DNA of 64,000 nt from Desulfocapsa sp050291935 (GCA_050291935.1 JBNKKR010000002.1:62001-126000); one strand, 5' to 3'; positions 8,176-16,242 are shown, counted from the first letter of the stretch. The notes: generated by a model from the letters alone, not told the origin. Translations and numbers: made by a program.

Positions 8176-9339
8176 ATGATTTCCCGTGAGATTGAAAATA
8201 AAGTTATAGCTTATGCCAAACAGTATCCGGTTATCACCATTACTGGCCCTCGACAGTCTGGCAAAACCACCCTAAGCAAAATGGTCTTTGCAGACAAACC
8301 GTATGTCTCTTTGGAATCCATTGAAGAAAGGACTTTTGCACAAAACGATGCAAAAGGCTTTCTAAACCGATTTCCACAAGGGGCTATCCTTGATGAGATC
8401 CAACGGGTACCAGACTTGTTATCATATATACAGATTTTGGTTGATGAGTCTCACCAATCCGGACAATTTATTTTAACAGGAAGCCAAAACTTTGAACTTC
8501 TCAATACGGTGAGTCAGTCGCTGGCCGGCAGAACCGCCCTTGTAAAACTCCTTCCTTTCAGTCTGCAAGAGATCCGCAGTATCTCCAATCAACCAAGCGC
8601 AATTGATACGCTCCTTTACACAGGAGCATATCCCAGAATTTATGACCACAAGCTCAATCCAACCGAAGCCTTATCTTTTTATTTCAGCACCTATGTGGAA
8701 AGAGACTTACGTCAAATGATCAATGTTAAGGATATAGCCAGATTTGAAATGTTTATTAAGCTCTGCGCCACTCGGACTGGCCAGGTACTAAATCTATCAT
8801 CTTTGGGAAATGATTGCGGAACAAGCCACAATACCATCAGGAGCTGGTTGTCGATTCTAGAGGCGAGTTATATCATTAAACTCTTGCAACCCTACTACAA
8901 CAATTTAGGCAAACGGCTGATCAAGTCCCCCAAACTCTATTTTTACGACACAGGCCTTGCTGCTTTTCTTCTTGGTATTCAACGAGAAGAACATATTTCA
9001 ACCCATCCTTTACGGGGATCCTTATTTGAAAATTTGGTCGTTTCCGAACTACTAAAAAAAAGATTTAACCAAGGGAAAACCGACAATCTATATTACCTCA
9101 GAGACAGCAGAGGCCATGAAGTGGATATCGTGATGGATTATGGTATACATCTGGATATGCTAGAAGTAAAATCAGGCCAGACTCTGGGGAAAAGTCTTTT
9201 TGGTGGTTTACGTCATTTTCGTAAACTCTACACGCAAACCAGAAACTGCTTTCTGGTATATGGTGGAAATCAAAATAGAATTCAGGAAGAAATAACAACA
9301 ATACCATGGGACAAGCTAGCATCACTTAAGGTCGAGTGA
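8176..9339 (+). CDS. AAA ATPase with DUF4143 C-terminal domain
   Basis: A 387-residue protein of the AAA_14-DUF4143 family. The Walker A is GPRQSGKTTL (~24-33), the Walker B region is GAILDEIQRVPDLL (~70-83), and sensor I is FILTGSQNFELL. The DUF4143 part from ~190 carries a winged-helix stretch (LGNDCGTSHNTIRSWLSILE) and ends in a restriction-nuclease-like core (SRGHEVDIVMDY followed by LEVKSGQ). Length and layout are normal. The family is scattered, often in accessory DNA, and its cellular role is not established. It stands alone at the left end of the accessory island. Confidence 0.92.
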   Translation: MISREIENKVIAYAKQYPVITITGPRQSGKTTLSKMVFADKPYVSLESIEERTFAQNDAKGFLNRFPQGAILDEIQRVPDLLSYIQILVDESHQSGQFILTGSQNFELLNTVSQSLAGRTALVKLLPFSLQEIRSISNQPSAIDTLLYTGAYPRIYDHKLNPTEALSFYFSTYVERDLRQMINVKDIARFEMFIKLCATRTGQVLNLSSLGNDCGTSHNTIRSWLSILEASYIIKLLQPYYNNLGKRLIKSPKLYFYDTGLAAFLLGIQREEHISTHPLRGSLFENLVVSELLKKRFNQGKTDNLYYLRDSRGHEVDIVMDYGIHLDMLEVKSGQTLGKSLFGGLRHFRKLYTQTRNCFLVYGGNQNRIQEEITTIPWDKLASLKVE

Positions 9340-9646
9340 TTAAGATACCGATAAAAACCGGCAACGACGAATATACCAGTGTTTTCTCCCTCTCCCCTTT
9401 ACCAAACGCACGGGAAAAAGCATGGGCTATAAAAATCGAAAGCCAGAGTGTCGGGATAAGAAAAATGCCGAGAAGTCGCGACACCGGACAAGCTGGTGAA
9501 TTTCACATTAACTTTTAATGGCTTGACGGCTGAAAACAAATCTATCCCCTTTTTGTTGTTTTTGTTTTCTTTTTTTTTGGAGGGGTTGACCTTTAATTCA
9601 ATTTCATCCATGCTATTTGACTCATTTTACCCACAGATTCGTTTGA
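9340..9646. other. Gene-free stretch with a partial palindromic repeat
   Basis: No convincing gene is seen. The stretch contains the decayed first copy of the island repeat (9479-9507), a T-rich run near 9550-9580, and the probable lost N-terminus of the DUF4160 gene at its right end. The open frame at 9336-9518 lacks a ribosome site and protein-like composition. Confidence 0.5.
9479..9507. repeat. Island palindromic repeat, partial copy A
   Basis: Contains CACCGGACAAGCTGGTGAA, matching the core of copies B and C (CACCGG, short loop, CCGGTG) with one change in the right arm. The outer CCAAT/ATTGG arms are not preserved. Confidence 0.55.
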
Positions 9647-9859
9647 AGAACCTATTTTTATAGTCATGAGCCTAATGAACCGCCACATATTCACATTGAT
9701 CGTGACAACCTGTCGGCTAAATTTTGGTTCAATCCCGTCCAATTGGCGAGAAACCTGGGATTTTCAGCAAAGGATCTGAGAGTTATTGAAAGGATGATTG
9801 TCGAACATCAACAAGAATTGCAGGAGAGTTGGGATGGGTATTTTGACATTAATCGCTGA
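9647..9859 (+). pseudogene. DUF4160 family protein, N-terminus missing
   Basis: The frame reads RTYFYSHEPNEPPHIHIDRD, then AKFWFNPVQLARNLGFSAKD, and ends QESWDGYFDINR with a TGA at 9857. FYSHEPNEPPHIH is the hallmark of DUF4160, normally preceded by about 12-20 residues including an initiating Met. Here an in-frame TGA at 9644 lies directly before the motif and no start codon is available, so the gene is truncated or frameshifted. It overlaps the start of the DUF2442 gene by 26 bp. DUF4160 and DUF2442 genes are commonly paired, probably as a toxin-antitoxin-like module whose function is unproven. Confidence 0.75.
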
Positions 9860-10109
9860 TGAGCGAGTAAAAAACGTTTCTTTTAATGAAGATAGTATCT
9901 GTGTCGACCTTATGGATGGCAGGACGATTAGCGCCCCATTGATATGGTACCCAAGGCTCTTTCATGCCACTTCAGACCAACTTGCCAACTGGCAGGTGAG
10001 TGGAGGTGGCTATGGAATTCACTGGCCCGATATCGATGAAGATCTCAGCACGAAAGGATTATTGCGAGGTGCACCAGCTCCGGGACAACGAAAAGCTGCT
10101 GTCGCTTGA
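9834..10109 (+). CDS. DUF2442 family protein
   Basis: A 91-residue product starting MGILTLIADERVKNVSFNED at the ATG at 9834, preceded by CAGGAGAGTTGGG; an upstream TTG in the same frame is not needed. The pattern of a short beta sheet, VDLMDGRTISAPLIWYPRL, and IHWPDIDEDLSTKGLLRG is the DUF2442 signature. These small proteins typically follow a DUF4160 gene, as here, and are suspected antitoxins. The final residues (APAPGQRKAAVA) are low-complexity. The gene is probably still functional while its partner is broken. Confidence 0.85.
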   Translation: MGILTLIADERVKNVSFNEDSICVDLMDGRTISAPLIWYPRLFHATSDQLANWQVSGGGYGIHWPDIDEDLSTKGLLRGAPAPGQRKAAVA

Positions 10110-10126
10110 ATAAGTTGAGTAAAAAT

Positions 10127-10177
10127 TTGCCAATAAGCCATTACACCGGACGAAGCCGGTGAGCTCCTCATTGGCAA
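10127..10177. repeat. Island palindromic repeat, full copy B
   Basis: Nested inverted repeat: outer arms TTGCCAAT (10127-10134) and ATTGGCAA (10170-10177), inner arms CACCGG and CCGGTG around a short loop. It starts 18 bp after the DUF2442 stop and precedes the XRE gene. Closely similar to copy C. Confidence 0.85.
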
Positions 10178-10288
10178 GAGTCAAGCAAAGACGCGACCCC
10201 TTTATTCCCCTTTATTCCCATTGTTAAATCCCCAAAAAGCGTTATTATTGTATCATCGATGCTTATTTTAATGACTATGGGGCTGTTT

Positions 10289-10586
10289 ATGACACTATCT
10301 CAGAAGATAAAAAAATTACGAAACGAACAGGGATTATCTCAGGAACAACTCGGGAAGATGATGAATGTGCATTACACGCACATTAGTAGCTACGAAAGGG
10401 AACAATCTACTCCTTCTGTGGACGCTTTAAAAAAAATTGGCTAAAATATTTGGCGTTCCCACGGATTATTTGTTGTTTGACGATGTTGAGAAGACTGCCT
10501 TGGGAGAAATTCACGGCAAAGCCAGATTCATCTTAGAGGCCATCTTGACCCAACAACATATCAACCAACTCGCTACAAAAGCCTAA
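10289..10586 (+). pseudogene. XRE-family HTH regulator, frameshifted at an A8 run
   Basis: The frame from ATG at 10289 gives MTLSQKIKKLRNEQGLSQEQ and MMNVHYTHISSYEREQSTPS, a standard Cro/C1-type helix-turn-helix, and then stops at TAA (10442) just after eight consecutive A residues. Removing one A restores LKKLAKIFGVPTDYLLFDD, the conserved end of these domains, and the frame then continues to a TAA at 10584. The break is therefore a one-base insertion in a homopolymer: a recent mutation, a sequencing error, or transcriptional slippage. It may once have regulated the neighbouring toxin-antitoxin genes. Confidence 0.8.
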
Positions 10587-10610
10587 ATTGACGACAAAAA
10601 GAGGTGACGT

Positions 10611-10820
10611 ATGCAAACACAGCATCAACACACAGAGACACTGTTTAAAAAAATTTGCAGCTTACCACCTGAGAAAATGGCTGTTGTGGAAGATTTTGTA
10701 GAGTTTCTAGGATCCCGTAATGAAGTAACCTCCCTTGTGAAAGCGGCAGGCAAACTTTCTGAAAAATCTTTTCAAAAAGTTTGGGATAATGCGGAAGATG
10801 CAGAATATGACAACTTATAA
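10611..10820 (+). CDS. Putative antitoxin of a PemIK/MazEF-type pair
   Basis: A 69-residue protein preceded by AGAGGTGACGT. It reads as an N-terminal helix, LPPEKMAVVEDFVEFLGSR, then an acidic tail (WDNAEDAEYDNL). LPPEKxxxVxDFxEFL is typical of small antitoxins of the DUF2281-like group that precede PemK/MazF or RelE toxins. It overlaps the toxin start by 14 bp, so the two are translationally coupled. Function is inferred mainly from position and length. Confidence 0.75.
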   Translation: MQTQHQHTETLFKKICSLPPEKMAVVEDFVEFLGSRNEVTSLVKAAGKLSEKSFQKVWDNAEDAEYDNL

Positions 10821-11151
10821 ATTCGCCGATATTGTTCTGGTACCGTTTCCCTTCACTGATCAATCAACAACCAAGAAACGTCCTGCGGTGATCGTCAGTT
10901 CCAGTGAATACAACGATGGTCGGTCAGATCGAATCATCATGGCCATCACCAGCCGTTTATATCAGACAGACAAGCTCGGTGAGGATGTCCTGGTCGATTG
11001 GCAAGGTGCAGGACTGTTAAAGCCTTCTGTTTTCAAACCTATTCTTACCACAGTTGAGGACACTATTATTCTCAGGAAACTCGGGCAACTTCAGGAGAAA
11101 GATCGGCTTATCCTTAATAAAATCATTCAAGATATACTCGGATCAAAATAA
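10807..11151 (+). CDS. PemK/MazF-family toxin (endoribonuclease)
   Basis: A 114-residue protein from the ATG at 10807 (GGAAG lies ~10 bp upstream); Met codons at 10789 and 10798 are less well placed. FADIVLVPFPFTDQ, KKRPAVIVSS and the later PSVFKPILTTVEDTIILRKLG are the conserved elements of MazF/PemK mRNA interferases, including the KRP segment of the active site. Length is normal and the gene appears intact. Its antitoxin overlaps upstream. In the cell it would cleave mRNA when the antitoxin is lost. Confidence 0.9.
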   Translation: MTTYKFADIVLVPFPFTDQSTTKKRPAVIVSSSEYNDGRSDRIIMAITSRLYQTDKLGEDVLVDWQGAGLLKPSVFKPILTTVEDTIILRKLGQLQEKDRLILNKIIQDILGSK

Positions 11152-11657
11152 GAAGAAACAGCTGGATCAAAATCTTTCCTTACAGCAACGGTCCACCTGG
11201 GCTTGGGTTGTGATTCTGCGTTCTCGGGCGGTTTGTCGGACCGCTGCCTTGCCGGGTTTCCGGGTGTATCCGGGTTGGTTTGGATATTTGGCGCAGTCGA
11301 AGTTCCGTAGTAACCCTGGGCGCAATGTAACGCTCCCTGTCTGGCACAGCCCATGCGTTCTCCGGAGATCTGTTGAAGGATCCTCCACAAAGCATGGCCG
11401 GTGCCAGTCAGTCCGCGCTCATAATGTCATTTATGTTTAGTGGCTAGGGTAGGATACAGGTTTTTGCTGCTGGAAGAGTCCGGTAGTATTGCTCACTGCT
11501 TTACTGCGGTTGTGGGCCTCCAAACATAACTGAAAACCATTATGCGACATTGCGCTTTACTCCGTGGCCTGAACCTGGTGGTTGATCCACCAGATGATTT
11601 TAAAGAGTTTGACTCAAGTTTGTTTGTACAGCATTAAGTCAGTTATTGAAGAGAAAA
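11152..11657. other. Gene-free, GC-richer segment, possible mobile-element remnant
   Basis: About 500 bp follow the toxin gene with no credible coding frame. The first ~260 bp are visibly richer in GC than the surroundings and are open in several minus-strand frames, which is expected from base composition alone. I could not match it to a transposase, intron or attC site. It ends at repeat copy C. Confidence 0.4.
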
Positions 11658-11705
11658 CGCCAATCAGCCACTGCACCGGACAAGCCGGTGAATTTTTCAT
11701 TGGCG
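11658..11705. repeat. Island palindromic repeat, full copy C
   Basis: Outer arms CGCCAAT (11658-11664) and ATTGGCG (11699-11705) enclose CACCGG-acaag-CCGGTG, the same nested palindrome as copy B. Confidence 0.85.
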
Positions 11706-11746
11706 ACAAGAACCAGCGAACAAAAATATAAATGCGTCCCCTTTTT

Positions 11747-11767
11747 CCGGTGAACTCTTCATTGGCG
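11747..11767. repeat. Island palindromic repeat, right half, copy D
   Basis: Holds the CCGGTGAA segment and ATTGGCG, matching the right half of copy C, 42 bp after that copy. The left half is absent. Confidence 0.6.
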
Positions 11768-11856
11768 CTTGAAATCAGCGTTTTAATTTTATTCCGACCT
11801 TTATTCTCCTCTTTTATTCTCCGACCCCTTTTATTTTCCCAATTGATTTCTAAAAG

Positions 11857-12024
11857 TTACTTTCTTTTAATTGACAGAATGACAATGCAAACCCCACAAA
11901 AAATAAAGACATAGCCTGATACAGGCGTGAGAGGTTGATACCTAAAATAACCTTTGTTCGCATAATAAATGCCAGCTATTATTAGAGCCAAGCCAACAAA
12001 TAACCTCTCAAAACGTATTTTCAT
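11857..12024 (-). CDS. Small two-helix membrane protein, candidate Rhs immunity protein
   Basis: A 55-residue frame from ATG at 12024 to TAA at 11859-11857. It has two hydrophobic segments, FVGLALIIAGIYYA and YVFIFCGVCIVILS, joined by a short polar loop and capped by basic ends (MKIRFER, IKRK), a normal topology for a small inner-membrane protein. It starts 113 bp after the Rhs C-terminal fragment on the same strand, the usual place of an immunity gene for the Rhs tip. The ribosome site is weak. No family is recognised; the immunity role is inferred from position only. Confidence 0.5.
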   Translation of the reverse strand: MKIRFERLFVGLALIIAGIYYANKGYFRYQPLTPVSGYVFIFCGVCIVILSIKRK

Positions 12025-12137
12025 TCTTTGTCTCAATTATTTTTTGTAATGTCTGCATGATAGAAAACCTTTATGGTCACTTGCCGATCAGGTTGTATTT
12101 TTTCACGATATTTAAACCAAGGTAAATGGCGTTCTGA

Positions 12138-12716
12138 TCACAAACAAGGGTCCTCATTCCACCAATCAAGGAAATCACCCCACAAATCAATCAGCATGTC
12201 GCCCGCGACAGATCCTAAAGCTCCTGGATAGGACCAAACAGGAGCAGTTCCAGGTGAAAGTGATGACGCAAAATCCATAAATTTTCCATATGTGGCAGGG
12301 TTAGTTAAGGCAGCCATCGTAAATGCTTCTGCTGCTAATCCCGCTTGGCCAACAGCAGCATGAGCTAACAAGGCTTGTGCTTCAATAGGTCCATTAACGG
12401 CGATATCAGCTAATGAATTTGCTGCACCTTTTAGGGCAGGCTTAAGGTCACTAGCTGCTCCGTTAAATCCAGCAGCAATGTCACCAAGTATACTACCAGT
12501 AGATTTTAACCCCCAAGGATCCACCCAATTCACCGGATCATTTTGGACATAACCATAAAGATTAATCCCCCCATTAAGCCCAATAGGATCAGCAGAGATA
12601 TACCTACCAACAGATGGATCATAGTACCTGTGCCAATTATAACAGGTCTCCTCTCCACACCATTTCCTAACAATAGCCCACAAGGAAAAACATTGCAACT
12701 TAAGATACTTACTCAA
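12138..12716 (-). pseudogene. Orphan Rhs C-terminal fragment (end of Rhs core plus variable tip)
   Basis: Of 192 residues, ~22-68 match the end of the Rhs core: YNWHRYYDPSVGRYISADPI, INLYGYVQNDPVNWVDPWGL. The PxxxxDPxGL motif marks where the toxic tip begins. The remaining ~120 residues are the variable C-terminus, rich in Ala and small residues, with no recognised toxin motif. The first ~20 residues do not resemble Rhs, and no YD-repeat shell is found upstream, so this is a displaced tip rather than a full Rhs gene. Such orphan tips can be recombined onto a complete Rhs protein. The type VI locus at 50 kb would be a possible delivery route. Confidence 0.8.
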
Positions 12717-12877
12717 ACAAATTAGTCATTGTCGTATCTCTATGAGCTATTACAGCGGAACTGTCTTAAAAAAACTAATATGCTTTTGATGTGTCGTATA
12801 TATAGCTTCGATTAGAGATTACTCAAAAGTTCAGAATTCCCATAGCTGCAACTTTCCCGGATTAATACAACAATCTT

Positions 12878-13993
12878 CTACACGCTGGCAGCACTCTTCT
12901 TCTTTTGCATCACACAATAGATTCCACCCTCTTTTATGCCCGGCATAAAACAGCCATTGCAGGAGATACACTTTGCAGCGCTTGTGTCACCCTGTTGCCA
13001 ACGATTTGGTAAGTCCGGCTCACAAATAAGAGGTCTTGCCAAAGACACATAATCCAGGCCCTCATCTGATAAGGCCTTTTCAATGACAGCAGGACTTCGC
13101 AGGCCGCCAACCACCATAATCGGACATGAAACAACCTCTTTTAGCGCTTTTGCCAAAGAAAGATGATAGCCTTCCTGGGCAGGTTTTATGATTTTGGCGC
13201 GGGCGGGGCTTTCATCACCTGACGCCGGCGTTCCGCCACTTACTTCGATGGCATCAATTCCCCTGTCATCCAATAGTTTGGCAACATGCAAACAATCCTC
13301 AAGTTGCAGGCCGCCTTCAAGAAAATCCGTACCATTCAATTTTATCAGTACGGGATAGTCCGGTCCAACGGATTTGCGCACTGTGTCATACACCTCCAAT
13401 AAAAATCGGCCTCGATTTTCAACGCTCCCTCCATATTCATCATCTCGCCTGTTGGTCAAGGGGGAGAGAAACTGGTTGATCAAATATCCATGGGCGCCGT
13501 GGAGCTGGACCGCGTCAAAGCCGTACTCTTTTGCCAAACCCGCACTTTTGCCAAATGCGGTAACAATGCTTTTTATCTCTTGTCTGGTCAAGGCCTTTGG
13601 TTTTTCGGGAAACTGCTCAGTTTCGATGGAAGAAGGAGCCACCGGCGTTTGCCCTGCATTGGCAGAATCTGTCTGTCCACCGGCATGCACCAACTGCACA
13701 CAGATTTTACCACCACCTTCATGTACTGCCCGGGTCATTTTGGTCATGCTTTCTGCAAAATCATCACGATGCAGTCCCATCTTCCCGGGTAATTGCTTCC
13801 CTTCCCTTTGCACAAACGTATAACCGGTAACAATAAGACCGACACCACCGTCAACAAGGGTTGAATAATACTCAATCAGTTTATCGGTCGGCCTCCCGTC
13901 TTGATCACACATCCCCTCCCAAGTTGCAGAACGTACCATCCTGTTTTTCAAGACCATCCCATTAATTGTTGTCTGTTCAAACAATGTAGCCAT
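12878..13993 (-). CDS. Old Yellow Enzyme family NADH:flavin oxidoreductase
   Basis: A 371-residue FMN-dependent TIM-barrel enzyme that reduces activated alkenes. Key stretches are NRMVRSATWEGMCDQDGRPT, HGAHGYLINQFLSPLTNRRD, EYGGSVENRGRF and VVGGLRSP. Near the C-terminus CISCNGCF followed 11 residues later by C gives four cysteines spaced as C-x2-C-x2-C-x11-C, resembling the iron-sulfur motif of the 2,4-dienoyl-CoA reductase branch, although the second flavin domain of that branch is absent. I chose the ATG at 13993 because GGAG lies 6 bp before it. It is divergent from an HxlR regulator that probably controls it. Confidence 0.92.
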   Translation of the reverse strand: MATLFEQTTINGMVLKNRMVRSATWEGMCDQDGRPTDKLIEYYSTLVDGGVGLIVTGYTFVQREGKQLPGKMGLHRDDFAESMTKMTRAVHEGGGKICVQLVHAGGQTDSANAGQTPVAPSSIETEQFPEKPKALTRQEIKSIVTAFGKSAGLAKEYGFDAVQLHGAHGYLINQFLSPLTNRRDDEYGGSVENRGRFLLEVYDTVRKSVGPDYPVLIKLNGTDFLEGGLQLEDCLHVAKLLDDRGIDAIEVSGGTPASGDESPARAKIIKPAQEGYHLSLAKALKEVVSCPIMVVGGLRSPAVIEKALSDEGLDYVSLARPLICEPDLPNRWQQGDTSAAKCISCNGCFMPGIKEGGIYCVMQKKKSAASV

Positions 13994-14146
13994 AGCCATC
14001 TCCATAATTGTTAAAATAACGTTTCTCAACCCATCGTTTTTCAAATGGACACTTTTATAAGTTTCTTGTATAGGAATATAAACAAAAAAGAAAGAAGGCA
14101 CCTTTTTGTACCGTAGTAACCAAAAATATACTATTGGAGTTAGACT

Positions 14147-14533
14147 ATGTCTGCACATTCCCTAAAACAGTGCCGTGGATACAACTATTATTGTACCATG
14201 GAATTAAGCCTTCATATCATTGGCGGGAAGTGGAAGCCCCTTATTCTGCATCACCTCAGTCAAACAGAGAAGAAACGTTTTGGAGAGCTTAGAAGAAGCA
14301 TTCCAAATATTACCCAAAAGATGCTTACCCAACAACTCCGGGAGCTTGAACAGGATGGCATGATAAACCGTAAAGTGTATGCCCAGGTTCCCCCAAAAGT
14401 AGAATACTCACTGACTCCACTGGGTACAACCTTTATGCCCATTATGGAAGCGCTTTGTCAGTGGGGCCAGGGCTATGAAAGACAGTTTGCTCCAGAACAG
14501 ACAATTAAACAGATCAATGGTTCTAACAAATGA
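14147..14533 (+). CDS. HxlR-family transcriptional regulator
   Basis: A 128-residue winged-helix protein. CRGYNYYCTMELSLHIIGGK, followed by KWKPLILHHL, FGELRRSIPNITQKMLTQQL and VEYSLTPLG, is the HxlR/MarR-like signature, with the conserved Cys near the N-terminus. Members sense aldehydes, quinones or oxidants and often sit beside flavoenzyme genes. It is divergent from the Old Yellow Enzyme gene with ~150 bp between the starts, and is followed at 19 bp by a Nim-like flavoprotein gene, so it likely regulates both. Confidence 0.93.
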   Translation: MSAHSLKQCRGYNYYCTMELSLHIIGGKWKPLILHHLSQTEKKRFGELRRSIPNITQKMLTQQLRELEQDGMINRKVYAQVPPKVEYSLTPLGTTFMPIMEALCQWGQGYERQFAPEQTIKQINGSNK

Positions 14534-14552
14534 CCGAACAACAGGAGCTACG

Positions 14553-15008
14553 ATGCGAAGAGCAGAGCGGAAACTATCAACAGATGCGACCCATTCCATT
14601 CTCCACAAGGGAGAATACGGAATCCTTTCCACAACTTCAAACGATGGTATTCCTTACGGTGTTCCCATCAACTTTTGTGTAATAGATCAGGCCATATATT
14701 TCCACTGTGCCATGGAAGGGAGAAAGCTAAGCAATATTGACGAAAATCAAAACGTCTCCTTTTGTGTTGTCGGTAACACCAAAATACTTCCGGAAAAATT
14801 CGGTACCCAATATGAGAGTGTCATCCTCTCTGGAAAAGCTTTGGAGGTTTTTGGAAAAGACAAGCAAAAGGGCCTGGAAGGACTTCTTCAAAAATACTCT
14901 CCTGCACATATGGACAATGGGCTTCAGTACATCAAGCAACTTATCGATAAAACAAAGGTATTTAAAATAGCAATTGAAGAATTATCCGGCAAAGCCAGAG
15001 AACAATAA
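14553..15008 (+). CDS. Pyridoxamine 5'-phosphate oxidase-fold flavoprotein (Nim-like)
   Basis: A 151-residue product starting MRRAERKLS at 14553, with ACAGGAGCTACG before it. The split beta-barrel signature is clear: LHKGEYGILSTTSNDGIPYG, INFCVIDQAIYFHCAMEGRK and NVSFCVVGNT. This layout is shared with 5-nitroimidazole-resistance (Nim) proteins and other small FMN-binding reductases. It follows the HxlR gene and precedes a nitroreductase, forming a small redox-stress cluster. Actual activity on nitroimidazoles cannot be judged from sequence. Confidence 0.88.
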   Translation: MRRAERKLSTDATHSILHKGEYGILSTTSNDGIPYGVPINFCVIDQAIYFHCAMEGRKLSNIDENQNVSFCVVGNTKILPEKFGTQYESVILSGKALEVFGKDKQKGLEGLLQKYSPAHMDNGLQYIKQLIDKTKVFKIAIEELSGKAREQ

Positions 15009-15223
15009 GACCAAACCTCCAAACGACAACGGTACAATAATCGATCTGCAATTCTCACCTTGACTCATGCCACATCGTGCCATACTGTGTTGACAATGGC
15101 GGCAACAAAACGCCAAACGTAGCGTATTCCCTTGCGGAGTCAGCTTTTTATAAAATCTTTTGATATGTAAAACGGCTACTCAACGCAGGCAAAAATGACC
15201 ATTGTTTCACCGGAGGATTGGAT

Positions 15224-15826
15224 ATGAGAACAGAAGAAGCCATTAGCAGCCGAAGATCCATAAAGCACTTTGACCCAAATCACCAAATGAGTGAGGAGGA
15301 AATCACAAAGATTCTTTCGCTGGCAACCCTTTCTCCCACGGCGTATAATATTCAGCATTGGCGTTTTGTGGTTGTCTCAGACCCCGCATTAAAACAAGAG
15401 ATACGCAAGGTCGCCTGGGATCAATCCCAAGTAACGGACAGCTCACTCTTTATCGTCCTTTGCGCCGATGTAAAGGCCTGGGAAGAACCTGGTCGTTACT
15501 GGGAAGATGCACCAAAAGAGATTCAGGATTTTATCCTGCCGGCCATCGACGCATACTACCGTGATAAGGAACAAGTTCAGCGAGACGAGGTAATGCGATC
15601 ATGTGGTATTGCGGCCCAAACGCTGATGCTAACGGCAAAATCCATGGGATATGATTCTTGTCCAATGGATGGCTTTGATTTTGAGGCGGTCGCAAAGCTA
15701 ATCAATCTTCCCAAGGACCATGTTATCACAATGTTTATCGCCATTGGCAAAAAGACGGAAGAGGCCTGGCCACGACCCGGGCAGTTGGCCCTGGAGGAAG
15801 TTGTTATCCATAACAAATATGCATGA
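15224..15826 (+). CDS. Nitroreductase family protein
   Basis: A 200-residue FMN-dependent oxidoreductase. RTEEAISSRRSIKHFDPNHQ supplies the SRRSIxxF FMN-phosphate motif; SPTAYNIQHWRFVVV is the second FMN-contact segment; the C-terminal LPKDHVITMFIAIGKKTEEAWP carries the conserved GxKxE end. Start at 15224 with GGAGG 7 bp before. A 215-bp gap separates it from the Nim-like gene, so it may have its own promoter. The physiological substrate (quinone, nitro compound or other) is not evident. Confidence 0.92.
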   Translation: MRTEEAISSRRSIKHFDPNHQMSEEEITKILSLATLSPTAYNIQHWRFVVVSDPALKQEIRKVAWDQSQVTDSSLFIVLCADVKAWEEPGRYWEDAPKEIQDFILPAIDAYYRDKEQVQRDEVMRSCGIAAQTLMLTAKSMGYDSCPMDGFDFEAVAKLINLPKDHVITMFIAIGKKTEEAWPRPGQLALEEVVIHNKYA

Positions 15827-15897
15827 TATGATGTAAACTCTCTTATTGGTAAAAAGAGCATTTACACTATCACAGAAAACAATGGAGGTGTAGCAAA

Positions 15898-16242
15898 ATG
15901 GTTTCTTTAAACAGTTCCACCGATGGCAACGGATTGTCAAAATGGGTTTTCGTCACTCTGTTTTTGGGGAGTTGTTTTATTTTCAATGTTTGTAATGCCC
16001 AGCCTTCTGGAAACAGTGAAGACGGAAAACGCTGGTTTGGCTTACACAGATGTGATGCTTGCCACGGCCAAAACGGTTCTGGAGGCAAGGCCCCCGACAT
16101 TAGAAAAAAAGAGCTGAAGTTCGGTCGACTACTGGGTAAAATCAGAAAATCAAAATCAACCATCATGCCATCCTATTCGGACACCCAGATTTCAGACCAG
16201 AACGTGGCGGATATTTATGCATACTTGCAGACAGAAGAATAA
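15898..16242 (+). CDS. Small c-type cytochrome (monohaem)
   Basis: A 114-residue exported protein. A hydrophobic segment (WVFVTLFLGSCFIFNVCNA) acts as signal peptide or anchor, then RWFGLHRCDACHGQNGSGGK holds the single CxxCH haem site, and STIMPSYSDTQISDQNVADI supplies the distal Met ligand and the final helix of a class I cytochrome c. GGAGG lies ahead of the start. It sits in the periplasm and probably shuttles electrons; no oxidase or reductase gene is adjacent. The downstream methyltransferase starts 15 bp later and may be cotranscribed. Confidence 0.9.
   Translation: MVSLNSSTDGNGLSKWVFVTLFLGSCFIFNVCNAQPSGNSEDGKRWFGLHRCDACHGQNGSGGKAPDIRKKELKFGRLLGKIRKSKSTIMPSYSDTQISDQNVADIYAYLQTEE

Noticed and set aside
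9336..9518. 60-residue ORF after the DUF4143 gene
   Set aside because: No ribosome site, atypical composition, and it runs through the decayed palindromic repeat.
11127..11390. Minus-strand ORFs in the GC-rich segment
   Set aside because: Several frames are open at once, as expected from base composition; Pro/Arg-rich with no family resemblance.
11054..11440. 128-residue plus-strand ORF after the toxin gene
   Set aside because: It begins inside the PemK gene in another frame and has no recognisable protein pattern.
9479..11767. CRISPR array or integron attC sites
   Set aside because: The repeats are irregularly spaced with whole genes between them, show no uniform spacers, and lack the attC core sites.
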